Shown piece by piece: positions 1 through 6,334 of a stretch of 8,947 nucleotides of DNA. A program made the position numbers and the translations under genes. This DNA is from an uncultured Clostridia bacterium (lineage in GTDB: Bacteria > Bacillota > Clostridia > TANB77 > CAG-508). The DNA is taken from contig CAQPRV010000006.1 in NCBI GenBank assembly GCA_948857205.1, positions 1-8,947 on the forward strand, given 5' to 3'. The notes under the pieces are model-generated. The model was not told where the DNA came from. It did not search any database and saw only the letters and a list, made by a program, of their open reading frames with translations. Numbering within the stretch: position 1 is the first letter of the stretch; each line of letters begins with the position of its first letter.

Positions 1-110
1 AGGAATTAGAAACAGAACTATTTGAGTATGTTAATTGGTTTAATAATATTAGAATACATAGTTCTCTAAATTATTTAACACCAATTGAATATAAAAAAGT
101 GTCCTTATAA
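1..110 (+). CDS. IS3-family transposase (OrfB), C-terminal end only
   Basis: Reading from base 3, the frame encodes 35 residues ending at TAA 108-110. It contains WFNNIRIHSSLNYLTPIEYK, the highly conserved tail of the rve integrase core of IS3/IS150-group OrfB transposases (pattern W-[YF]-N-N-x-R-x-H-x-x-L-x-x-x-x-P-x-x-[YF]). These enzymes catalyse cut-out-paste-in transposition through a circular intermediate using a DDE triad; all three catalytic residues lie upstream, outside the window. It is the only gene on the plus strand and opposes hsdR, consistent with an insertion rather than an operon member. Whether the complete copy is functional cannot be judged from this tail. Confidence 0.85.
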   Translation, partial: ELETELFEYVNWFNNIRIHSSLNYLTPIEYKKVSL

Positions 111-134
111 AAATTGTACAAAAAAGTATTGACA
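1..134 (+). mobile_element. Right end of an IS3-family insertion sequence
   Basis: The window opens inside an IS3-family element whose left part lies outside. The transposase stop at 108-110 is followed by a short AT-rich tail. The element probably ends at 134, where TGTACAAAAAAGTATTGACA (115-134) finishes in CA; read inward, the end starts TGTCAATAC, which fits the 5'-TG...CA-3' ends of IS3-family elements. The boundary is supported from the other side too: the reading frame of the interrupted hsdR keeps family-like sequence up to about 136 and turns into IS sequence immediately after. The left end is not visible, so the terminal inverted repeat and the 3-4 bp target duplication (expected to be ATC or ATCC) cannot be confirmed here. 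Confidence 0.8.
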
Positions 135-306
135 ATCCACTTTCCCATTCATTCTTTTGAGAATCCTGTATAAATGTAAATAAATCTTTTCTATTTAATG
201 CACATTCTCTATTAAAATCTTGTGGGTTTCCTTTTACATAGCCTCCATCTTCTGATAATAAATAACTTTCTATATCTTGCTCAAATCTTTTTTCATTTTC
301 TTCCAT
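135..306 (-). pseudogene. hsdR: Type I restriction subunit R, 5' fragment truncated by the IS
   Basis: Starting at ATG 306-304, 57 codons match the extreme N-terminus of HsdR proteins: MEENEKRFEQDIESYLL, then an SEDGGY segment and an ALNRKDLFTFI helix, ending at NEWESG. HsdR is the ATP-dependent translocase/endonuclease of type I systems; this N-terminal stretch leads into the PD-(D/E)xK nuclease domain, which together with the DEAD-box motor is absent here. The frame runs on into IS sequence and stops at 49-51, giving at most an 85-residue product with a foreign tail. The start is well supported: AAGGAG at 315-320, inside the 3' end of hsdS, sits 8 bp upstream, and only 2 bp separate the genes. 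The rest of hsdR probably lies to the left of the IS, outside the window. Confidence 0.8.
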
Positions 307-308
307 AA

Positions 309-2240
309 TTATTGCTCCTTAATTATTGTAAGATTTCCATTTCCTTTTGGTGTTAATCCAATTTGTTTCATTTCTTCTAGCACATCTAACCATTTCTTTT
401 CATCAAATCTTTTTTTAGTATCGTTCCAATTTTCTCTTACGTCTCTTACTATTTTTAAATTAGATATTTTTTCTTTTTTTATAATAAAATCATTCCATGA
501 TGCATATAAAGTTGCTATCATTTCAGCTTTATCAGTTGAACAATCTTTTATTATTTCTATTATTTTTTCTATTTTATCGTCATAACTCGAATAATAATTA
601 TTATAATATTTTTTATATTTATTAAAATCTGGTAGTATTTCATATTCAATATGCTTGTTTACATTTTTAACTTTTACCCATTTATTACTTTTGCTTATAA
701 TTGTTTCACATTTGTATATAGGCTCGGCTAATGGTCCTGCTTTTTCTCTCACATAGTTATTACTAAAATCAAAGCCTACATATTTCTCTATTAAATATAA
801 TGCTTTTTCAGCCTTTACTCTTCCTAAATTATACTTACTTAATTCCTCAATTATCTTGCATAATAATATTGATTGTGCAAAGATATTATCTTTACATTTA
901 ACTTTTATTCCTGTTGAGATATTTTTATTTAATAATTTATTGCTTCCAACCTCTTTTTTTCCTGTTACACATTCATAAATTAATGATTTTTTGTATGCTT
1001 CCAATTCAATAATTATTCTTTCTTTGTTTTTTATCAAACTATCAATTTCATTACATTTTATGTTTAAAAATTTTACAATTTTGTTTTGTTCCTCTATAGG
1101 TGGTATAGCTAAATATATCATTTTTATATCTCTTTGGAATAAGTGTGGAACTCCCATGCCATCTTTTAATCTATCTATATATTTTTGAAATATTTTACTC
1201 AAAAAATAATAATATAGGTATTTGCTATTTAAACTTTTATCACATGTTAACAATGCTATCGAACCATTAACAGTTGATGCAGTAGGCAATTTTTCTACTA
1301 TTGCGCACTTCCCAATACCTGCACCATCTTTTACTAATAAAATATCCCCCAAACTCAGTTTTATCTCTGGAGATTCATCATATCTAAATTTATTAATATA
1401 ATTAACATCTTCAAAGTTTAATTTACTATTAATAATATTAAAAGCAGATAATAATGGATAGCCTTTATTAACATATTCTTCTGCTTTTAGACCTTTCCAG
1501 CCTAATCTAGCTCTTACATATATTTTATTCTTTAATCTTGTTTCATGCCAAGCAAAAGGAATTTTATCAACCCATTCTATATTAGTTGATTTCATATCTA
1601 CATTATTTTTTAATCCCTTAGTTACAGATTTAGTAATAATTGCTTCCCTATATTTTTTATAATCTTCAATTGTTATCTTTGCCTTTTCTATAATTTTATT
1701 TACTTCGCCTATTTTTCTATCTAAGTAATTTACTATTCTTTTTTGTTCTATTAAATTTGGACAGGGCATATACAAATTTTTCCCATTTTCAACATTTATT
1801 CCTGCTTGTGCACTTCCATTTTGATTGATTAATATTCCATCTCTTTGAATATATAAAGAATAATAAACAAATCTATTATTAACCATTTTATTATTTACAA
1901 AAGCCATAACAGATTGATTTGCATATAGATCTATTTTGGAATACCCAACATTACCACATGTCGCACCTGTCATTGCTAATAGTGAAGTGTTTTTAGGAAT
2001 AAATTTTGTCGAACTATTTTCTACTCCTAATTTTGTTATATATCTACTACAATCTTCAATATCACAATTTTGTATTTTACCCGATTGTATCCATGGTATA
2101 TCTCCATCATAATATTCTTGTCTTCCAGTATCTGGTGTTCCACCAGCAAATACTTCACAATACCTTTTGTATTTAACTAAATTCCAATTAAAAGGTATAC
2201 AACCTATCCATTCAATTTCTGTTTCTTTCATCTTTTTCAT
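309..2240 (-). CDS. hsdS: Type I restriction-modification specificity subunit S with C-terminal extension
   Basis: HsdS gives the methylase (M2S) and restriction (R2M2S) complexes their bipartite DNA recognition. I choose ATG 2240 (643 aa): AAGGAAG at 2250-2256 lies 9 nt upstream in the end of hsdM, whose stop is 1 bp away. The only longer start is a TTG at 2270 without a ribosome site. Two pseudo-symmetric halves are visible: TRD1 (about 10-165, beginning IEWIGCIPFNW), a conserved helical spacer (about 165-212, NLIEQKRIVNYLDRKIGEV), TRD2 (about 218-380, beginning IEWVDKIPFAW), and a second spacer (about 380-432, PIEEQNKIVKFL). Ordinary HsdS proteins end near residue 430. Here about 200 residues follow, including GRVKAEKALYLIEKY, REKAGPLAEPIY and EMIATLYASWND. 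This extension is described under findings. The target sequence cannot be predicted. Confidence 0.93.
   Translation of the reverse strand: MKKMKETEIEWIGCIPFNWNLVKYKRYCEVFAGGTPDTGRQEYYDGDIPWIQSGKIQNCDIEDCSRYITKLGVENSSTKFIPKNTSLLAMTGATCGNVGYSKIDLYANQSVMAFVNNKMVNNRFVYYSLYIQRDGILINQNGSAQAGINVENGKNLYMPCPNLIEQKRIVNYLDRKIGEVNKIIEKAKITIEDYKKYREAIITKSVTKGLKNNVDMKSTNIEWVDKIPFAWHETRLKNKIYVRARLGWKGLKAEEYVNKGYPLLSAFNIINSKLNFEDVNYINKFRYDESPEIKLSLGDILLVKDGAGIGKCAIVEKLPTASTVNGSIALLTCDKSLNSKYLYYYFLSKIFQKYIDRLKDGMGVPHLFQRDIKMIYLAIPPIEEQNKIVKFLNIKCNEIDSLIKNKERIIIELEAYKKSLIYECVTGKKEVGSNKLLNKNISTGIKVKCKDNIFAQSILLCKIIEELSKYNLGRVKAEKALYLIEKYVGFDFSNNYVREKAGPLAEPIYKCETIISKSNKWVKVKNVNKHIEYEILPDFNKYKKYYNNYYSSYDDKIEKIIEIIKDCSTDKAEMIATLYASWNDFIIKKEKISNLKIVRDVRENWNDTKKRFDEKKWLDVLEEMKQIGLTPKGNGNLTIIKEQ
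315..320 (-). promoter_or_regulatory. Ribosome binding site of hsdR
   Basis: AAGGAG on the minus strand, overlapping the last codons of hsdS (AAG GAG CAA TAA) and 8 nt before the hsdR ATG. It shows that hsdR was translated as part of the hsdM-hsdS-hsdR transcript. Confidence 0.75.
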
Positions 2241-2241
2241 A

Positions 2242-3987
2242 TTACTTATCTTCCTTAAATAGTTTCTCAAGAGAACTCATAATATCCTTCTCATTTTTTA
2301 TAATTCTTTCTTCTATTTTATCTGAATCTTCTGGTTGAATATACTTATAAAAATATCTTGCAAAAGGAATTTCATAACCTATTTGTGATTTGTTTTTATC
2401 TATCCAAGCATTCACATTATAAGGTAACACTTCTTGTTCAAAGTATTCATTAATATTTTCAACTAATGGAACATTCTCATAATCCCTTTTCTCTGAATTA
2501 GGCTTTTTATTTCCTTTTTTATCTTTTATAATTTTATGATTTTCATCATAAGTTGGACTTTCAATTGTTATTCTTATATACCCAAAGTCCGAATTTTTAA
2601 ATATTTTGCTTTCTACTGATTTTTTATTTTCACTGTATTCTTTGTTTTGAAAATCATCATAAGCTCTTAAGATTAAATTTTTACACTCTTCACTAATATC
2701 TTTTCTTTTATTACCTATATTTTTTCTTCTATTTTCATAACAATTTGAAGCATCTATTAATTGTATCTTTCCTTCTCTCATGACATTTTTGTGTTTGTTT
2801 ATTAACCAAATATATGTTGATATACCTGTGTTATAAAATAGGTCTGTTGGTAATTGAACTATAGCCTCTAACCAATCATTTTCAATAATATATTTTCTTA
2901 TTTCAGATTCTCCAGAACCTGCTTGTCCACTAAACAATGGTGAACCATTTTGAATAATAGCCATTCTTCCATTATCTTTTAGCTTTGCTATACCATTCAA
3001 TGTAAATAACATTTGTCCATCACTAATTTTAGGTGTACCAACTGGAAATCTTCCTTTGTCTCCTTTTGCTACTTCGTTCTCTATTGCCTTTTTTTGTTTC
3101 TTCCAATCAATTCCAAATGGAGGATTTGAAATAATATAATCAAATTCATATCCTTTAAATTTATCATCATCTAATGTATCTCCTTGTTTAAAATTATCTG
3201 CATCTCCACCTTTTATTAGCATATCTGCTTTTGCTATAGCATAAGTTTCAGGGTTTAATTCCTGTCCATAACAATCAACAGTAATATTTTTATTTAATTG
3301 TTTTAGCCTATCTGTCATACAAGCTAACATTTGAGAGGTTCCCATTGTCATATCATAGATTGTCTTTACTTTATATTCATTTCTTAAATCTTCTCTTTCC
3401 TCTGATGTTAGCAAATCTGTCATAAGATAAATAATATCTCTAGCTGTAAAATGTGCTCCCGCTTCTTCATCATAACTTTCTGAAAACTTTCTAACTAGTT
3501 CTTCAAAAATATATCCCATATCTTCTGTTTTTACTTCATCTAATCCCATATATGCTTTTTTACTATTAAATTCTTCTAAAACAACATATAGTAATCTATT
3601 TTCAGCCATTGTTTTTACTTCATTTTCAAATTTAAAATTATTAAGTATATCAATTACATTGTCTGAAAAACCATTTAAATAATTTTTGAAATTACTCTCT
3701 ATATTATCTGGATCTGCAAGTAATTTTTCAAAATCATATTTACTAGTATTATAAAAACTATATCCAGATGCTTCAATTAAGAAATGTTCCTTAACTTCAA
3801 ATTTTTTATATTCTTCATATGCCTCTAATACTTTTTCTTTAGTTGCCTTCAGTATATCATCAAATCTTTTTAATACTGTCATTGGCAATATTACTTTTCC
3901 ATATTCGTGTGGTTTATAGACTCCTACTAATTTTGTTGCTACTTCCCATATTAAATTTGCTTTATCATTTATTGTATTTTTCATCAT
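2242..3987 (-). CDS. hsdM: Type I restriction-modification DNA methyltransferase subunit M
   Basis: A 581-residue adenine-N6 methyltransferase subunit, which transfers a methyl group from S-adenosylmethionine to adenine at the site chosen by HsdS. An N-terminal helical HsdM domain (about 8-145, with ANLIWEVATKL and PMTVLKRFDDIL) precedes the catalytic domain. Visible there are GAHFTARDI (177-185, motif X region), the SAM-binding motif I as DMTMGTSQML (212-221, a variant of the usual D-P-x-x-G-[ST]-G), GQELNPETYAIAKADM (241-256), the catalytic motif IV NPPF (288-291) and GRMAIIQNGSPLFSG (340-354). The motif I variant is, as far as I recall, normal in one Firmicute HsdM subgroup. AGGAG (3994-3998) precedes a tandem ATG ATG, so the start is 3987 or 3984. 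It looks intact, 14 bp after the HTH gene and 1 bp before hsdS. Confidence 0.95.
   Translation of the reverse strand: MMKNTINDKANLIWEVATKLVGVYKPHEYGKVILPMTVLKRFDDILKATKEKVLEAYEEYKKFEVKEHFLIEASGYSFYNTSKYDFEKLLADPDNIESNFKNYLNGFSDNVIDILNNFKFENEVKTMAENRLLYVVLEEFNSKKAYMGLDEVKTEDMGYIFEELVRKFSESYDEEAGAHFTARDIIYLMTDLLTSEEREDLRNEYKVKTIYDMTMGTSQMLACMTDRLKQLNKNITVDCYGQELNPETYAIAKADMLIKGGDADNFKQGDTLDDDKFKGYEFDYIISNPPFGIDWKKQKKAIENEVAKGDKGRFPVGTPKISDGQMLFTLNGIAKLKDNGRMAIIQNGSPLFSGQAGSGESEIRKYIIENDWLEAIVQLPTDLFYNTGISTYIWLINKHKNVMREGKIQLIDASNCYENRRKNIGNKRKDISEECKNLILRAYDDFQNKEYSENKKSVESKIFKNSDFGYIRITIESPTYDENHKIIKDKKGNKKPNSEKRDYENVPLVENINEYFEQEVLPYNVNAWIDKNKSQIGYEIPFARYFYKYIQPEDSDKIEERIIKNEKDIMSSLEKLFKEDK
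2250..2256 (-). promoter_or_regulatory. Ribosome binding site that fixes the hsdS start
   Basis: AAGGAAG on the minus strand lies within the last codons of hsdM, 9 nt before ATG 2240. No comparable site precedes the in-frame TTG at 2270, so the shorter, ATG-initiated HsdS is preferred. Confidence 0.65.
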
Positions 3988-4001
3988 TTTTTGCTCCTCT
4001 T

Positions 4002-4235
4002 TTATTTATATTTCTTCCACTCCAAATTACATCCAACGATATCTGCAATTTCTTTTACTTCTGTGTATTTTATTGTTTCTCTTCTTATTTTATTTAAAAT
4101 GTTCGATTCAGTAGTTGGCTTTCTATTTTCTAATTTTCTCCTTCTATTCATTTCATTTATAACTTCTTTAAATTTCCAACCGTTTAACGCTAAATATCCC
4201 TTTATTTCATTATGAGTATTATTACTTTTTTGCAA
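4002..4235 (-). CDS. Small helix-turn-helix protein, probable regulator of the RM operon
   Basis: A 77-residue basic protein starting at TTG 4235, fixed by a near-ideal AGGAGGTGA (4240-4248) at good spacing. The body (NEIKGYLALNGWKFKEVINEM, read in two pieces around residues 9-29, then a KPTTESNILNKIRR segment and VKEIADIVGCNLEW near the end) resembles short Cro/C1-type HTH proteins of Firmicutes, in which a four- to five-helix bundle binds a palindromic operator. It is the first gene of the hsd operon, 14 bp before hsdM, and a 17-bp-arm inverted repeat lies directly upstream. I infer a controller that autoregulates and delays or tunes hsd expression. The HTH assignment rests on pattern memory and helix layout; DNA binding is not demonstrated by any single diagnostic residue. 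Confidence 0.7.
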   Translation of the reverse strand: MQKSNNTHNEIKGYLALNGWKFKEVINEMNRRRKLENRKPTTESNILNKIRRETIKYTEVKEIADIVGCNLEWKKYK

Positions 4236-4255
4236 GATATCACCTCCTACATTCG

Positions 4256-4295
4256 AAATAACTATATTACAATATAATTTGTATTATAGTTATTT
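4256..4295 (-). repeat. 40-bp palindrome, candidate operator of the HTH/hsd operon
   Basis: Arms AAATAACTATATTACAA (4256-4272) and TTGTATTATAGTTATTT (4279-4295) are complementary at 16 of 17 positions around a 6-bp centre, TATAAT (4273-4278). The palindrome sits 8 bp beyond the ribosome site of the HTH gene and overlaps the best -10 box, the place where a dimeric repressor would block transcription. AT-richness makes short palindromes common, but 16 of 17 with a central C/G pair in each arm is well beyond background. As RNA it would form a leader hairpin, so a role in the transcript is an alternative. Confidence 0.6.
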
Positions 4296-4310
4296 TATAA
4301 TCTATTAAAA
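4283..4310 (-). promoter_or_regulatory. Candidate promoter of the hsd operon
   Basis: On the minus strand a consensus TATAAT (4283-4288) lies 16 bp downstream of TTTTAA (4305-4310), a weak -35. The predicted transcript would start near 4275, inside the palindrome, leaving a leader of about 40 nt to the TTG start. The -35 is poor and the region is AT-rich, so this is only the most plausible of several possibilities. Confidence 0.35.
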
Positions 4311-4382
4311 TTAATTTATTTTTGTTATATTAAATCATAAATTAAATTCAAATTGTTAATTGTAACATATTCTTTTTTTAAA

Positions 4383-4403
4383 TGTAATATTATTGTAATA
4401 TTA
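4383..4403 (+). repeat. Tandem TGTAATATTA direct repeat
   Basis: TGTAATATTA occurs at 4383-4392 and again at 4394-4403, an 11-bp period that places both copies on the same face of the helix. TTGTAACAT (4360-4368) is a related copy, and TTGTAATAT is also the minus-strand reading of one arm of the palindrome at 4256-4295. They lie in the 215-bp gap between the HTH gene and the 316-residue gene. Upstream operator half-sites are possible; chance in AT-rich DNA is not excluded. Confidence 0.4.
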
Positions 4404-4450
4404 GCTTTATTGAATTTTATTACTAGTACATTCTATATATTTAATTAATA

Positions 4451-5401
4451 TTACTCTATTCCAATACAAGTAACCTCCACTGCTTCATCCAAATACTTCC
4501 TAACAAACTCAACACAACTATCCAAACAAACCACTTTAGCCTTAGTGCCTTCCATCAAACTACTAGTTGCTTGAAAATTGATATAATCCATAAGATAAAA
4601 ATTAGCAAAAGGCATATAAAAAATATAAGTATATACATCATTTTCCTTAATATAATAATCATCAAAAAAGCTTTTAGCTTTCAAAGATACTAATTTGTCT
4701 CCAAAAATTTCTTTCACCTTATTTCTCATAAACTCTTCATCTTTAATCATTCTAAAAATTGTCCAAGCATCATTATTATAAGGAATTATATAAGTTTCTT
4801 GATATCGAATATCCTGAAACTTAGGTTTATACAAATATTTATTATCTTCTGTAAAAATAATTAACCCATAAAATTTGCTTTTATTTCGATTAATTTCTCT
4901 ATCAATATACTTTAGTTCTCTTGGTGTAATATCTTTGTGCAAAAAATACACAATATAAGACCTTTTATAAAAATCTTCAAACTCTTCATTCCATTGTTTT
5001 TCTTCTCTGGACATGATTCCTACATATCTATTACCTCTTTTGGTATAAGTATTCACATCACATTTCCAACTAGGTTCAAAATACCAACCACAAGATTTTA
5101 CTTTACAAGCTATATCGCTAATTCGTTCCATTCTCTTTTTATACGTTTCATCTCTATTAATATTTCGGTATCCTAATCCTACCTTATTTAAATAACGTTT
5201 TCCTTTTCTACTCAATATAACTTTTCCATATAATCGTTCAATCATATCACCTTTGGCTAAACTTGCTAATCTATTTTTGTAGTAATATTCTGACTGATAT
5301 AATAGTTTTACATTTTCATTCGTGATAATCCCATACTCAGCCAAAAACAAAATTAATTCTACATCTCTACTTCTTAAACAAACTCGCTTTTCTTTTTCCA
5401 C
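4451..5401 (-). CDS. Replication-relaxation-like winged-helix protein of a plasmid/ICE
   Basis: A 316-residue protein starting at GTG 5401, set by AAGGAGGTGA (5408-5416) at standard spacing. Residues about 8-75 form a convincing winged-helix: SRDVELILFLAEYGIITNEN, then YYYKNRLASLAKGDMIERLY, then a VILSRKGKRYL wing. This order (scan the first helix, reach a cell of 'RRLxxLxxxGxIxR', then 'LTxKGxxYL') matches the N-terminus of replication-relaxation family proteins encoded on Gram-positive plasmids and conjugative elements. The rest (about 90-316, including HKDITPRELKYIDREI and a C-terminal alpha/beta stretch) I recognise only as the family's less conserved body; no catalytic motif is evident. 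It is probably a DNA-binding protein in element replication or transfer. It is separated from the RM operon by 215 bp and from the next gene upstream by 336 bp with structured DNA. Confidence 0.6.
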   Translation of the reverse strand: MEKEKRVCLRSRDVELILFLAEYGIITNENVKLLYQSEYYYKNRLASLAKGDMIERLYGKVILSRKGKRYLNKVGLGYRNINRDETYKKRMERISDIACKVKSCGWYFEPSWKCDVNTYTKRGNRYVGIMSREEKQWNEEFEDFYKRSYIVYFLHKDITPRELKYIDREINRNKSKFYGLIIFTEDNKYLYKPKFQDIRYQETYIIPYNNDAWTIFRMIKDEEFMRNKVKEIFGDKLVSLKAKSFFDDYYIKENDVYTYIFYMPFANFYLMDYINFQATSSLMEGTKAKVVCLDSCVEFVRKYLDEAVEVTCIGIE

Positions 5402-5456
5402 TTAAATCACCTCCTTGCTTTTAATCATTTCTACCTATCTTCCAGCTTATCTCTAT

Positions 5457-5498
5457 GCGACTGAAGACACAAGATTACCATCTTGTGCCTCCAGTCGC
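5457..5498 (-). repeat. 19-bp stem hairpin with 4-nt loop
   Basis: Arms GCGACTGAAGACACAAGAT (5457-5475) and ATCTTGTGCCTCCAGTCGC (5480-5498) flank a TACC loop. On the plus strand two positions are A opposed to C. On the minus strand, which carries the genes, the same two positions become G-U, so all 19 pairs form in minus-strand RNA or single-stranded DNA. It is much richer in G+C than its surroundings. No T-run follows on the minus strand, so it is not an ordinary intrinsic terminator. It ends about 55 bp before the GTG of the 316-residue gene, so it lies in that gene's probable leader. Confidence 0.75.
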
Positions 5499-5610
5499 CC
5501 TTACATTTATTATCCTGTACGTTCTGTACCATACTCCTTACCTATGTACGACTTAAATTTCAAAAAATTAGCAATTTTCCCTTATTTATTGCTATTTACA
5601 TCTAGGTATT

Positions 5611-5683
5611 AAAGTGTGATTTTTCAGAAGCCTAAAAAGTATGATTGATTGCATATATTTTAAATTCTAAATAATCACACATT
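5611..5683. repeat. Imperfect 20-bp inverted repeat around a 33-bp loop
   Basis: AAAGTGTGATTTTTCAGAAG (5611-5630) matches the reverse complement of 5664-5683 at 16 of 20 positions, with a perfect core GTGTGATT / AATCACAC (5614-5621, 5673-5680). It lies 55-127 bp downstream of the RusA-like stop. It lacks a T-run on the minus strand, so it is a weak candidate for a terminator; a protein-binding pair or replication site is equally possible. Confidence 0.45.
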
Positions 5684-5737
5684 TTCAAAATATTCTTCTG
5701 GATTTAGACTACTTACTTTTTCAATATTTCTTTTTTC

Positions 5738-6298
5738 TTAAATAAAAATTTTAATGTAATTTTCTTTTCCATTGATACCTTCCAGCATATAACTGACAAA
5801 ATTTATATTATCATCCGAAATTAATCCACCATATACAAATCCATTCAATATATACCTTAAATCTCTATTATCAATATCCCAATTATCTCTAGGAATACTT
5901 ACTTGAACTCGCACAATAACTTCTTTATTCACAAATAAACCATTATATTTTTCTCCAATTAATTGACAAGTTCTTTCCAATCTCTTGTTATTATATGATG
6001 TTCTAACTGGTGGTAATAATTCATAAATTTTCAATTTCAAAATTCCATCCGAATATTCATCTTCGTAATCACTAATCCCTTCTTCTGTTCCTGGTAGGGG
6101 ATAGTCTGGTAACATTGGTCTTTTTAATTTAATACATTTATAGATTGCATTTCTAAAAAGTTCCGTTTTGTATAACACCTGATAAATATTGCTTTCATTC
6201 GAATCATCTTGTTTGAATTCTTTTATAACATTTTCAAATTCAACTAGTCTTTTTCTAAAGTTTTGTCTATCACATGTTGCAATTCTTTTTTCTAACAT
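5738..6298 (-). CDS. RusA-like Holliday junction resolvase family protein (divergent)
   Basis: A 186-residue protein, ATG 6298, with GGGAGGAA (6304-6311) directly upstream. The C-terminal half carries the signature of RusA endonucleases, which dimerise on four-way junctions and nick two strands: a strand around VIVRVQVSIPRDNW (127-140), D141-I-D143-N144, then LNGFVYGGLISDD with D162-D163. E. coli RusA uses D70, D72 and D91; the D-x-D to D spacing here is 19-20, a close match. The RusA lysine (K76) is not conserved at the aligned place, where L147/R148 stand, so activity is uncertain. About 85 N-terminal residues, rich in K/E and with a PDYPLPG turn, exceed the usual 120-140-residue family length and are unrecognised. 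It sits between a helicase loader and a winged-helix gene, fitting replication or recombination of the element. Confidence 0.6.
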   Translation of the reverse strand: MLEKRIATCDRQNFRKRLVEFENVIKEFKQDDSNESNIYQVLYKTELFRNAIYKCIKLKRPMLPDYPLPGTEEGISDYEDEYSDGILKLKIYELLPPVRTSYNNKRLERTCQLIGEKYNGLFVNKEVIVRVQVSIPRDNWDIDNRDLRYILNGFVYGGLISDDNINFVSYMLEGINGKENYIKIFI

Positions 6299-6334
6299 TG
6301 TAATTCCTCCCTTCGAGCTATTTTTTTATTTTTA

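Larger units (their letters stand above)
5402..5737. other. 336-bp non-coding gap with inverted repeats
   Basis: Between the RusA-like gene and the winged-helix gene I find no convincing gene. It holds the strong ribosome site of the downstream gene (5408-5416), a 19-bp hairpin (5457-5498), a looser 20-bp inverted repeat (5611-5683) and two GTACG pentamers (5517-5521, 5546-5550). A 33-codon frame (5431-5532, minus) exists but its AAGGAG is only 1 nt from the ATG. Such a gap in a mobile-element maintenance module is a plausible place for an origin of replication or transfer, or for leader regulation, but no known nic site or iteron array is recognisable. Confidence 0.5.

Noticed and set aside
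129..134. TTGACA at the IS right end, pointing outwards as a -35 box
   Set aside because: No -10-like hexamer lies 16-18 bp downstream, and it would run antisense to hsdR.
2241..2270. Longer HsdS from the TTG at 2270, overlapping hsdM
   Set aside because: There is no ribosome site before it, whereas ATG 2240 has AAGGAAG at good distance.
5431..5532. 33-codon minus-strand leader peptide containing the hairpin
   Set aside because: The AAGGAG is 1 nt from the ATG, which is too close, and the sequence is better explained by the foldback constraint.
5402..5612. Plus-strand open frame across the winged-helix gene's upstream gap
   Set aside because: It has no ribosome site and no recognisable protein features, and it runs through the hairpin; the plus-strand frames opposite the hsd genes are rejected for the same reasons.
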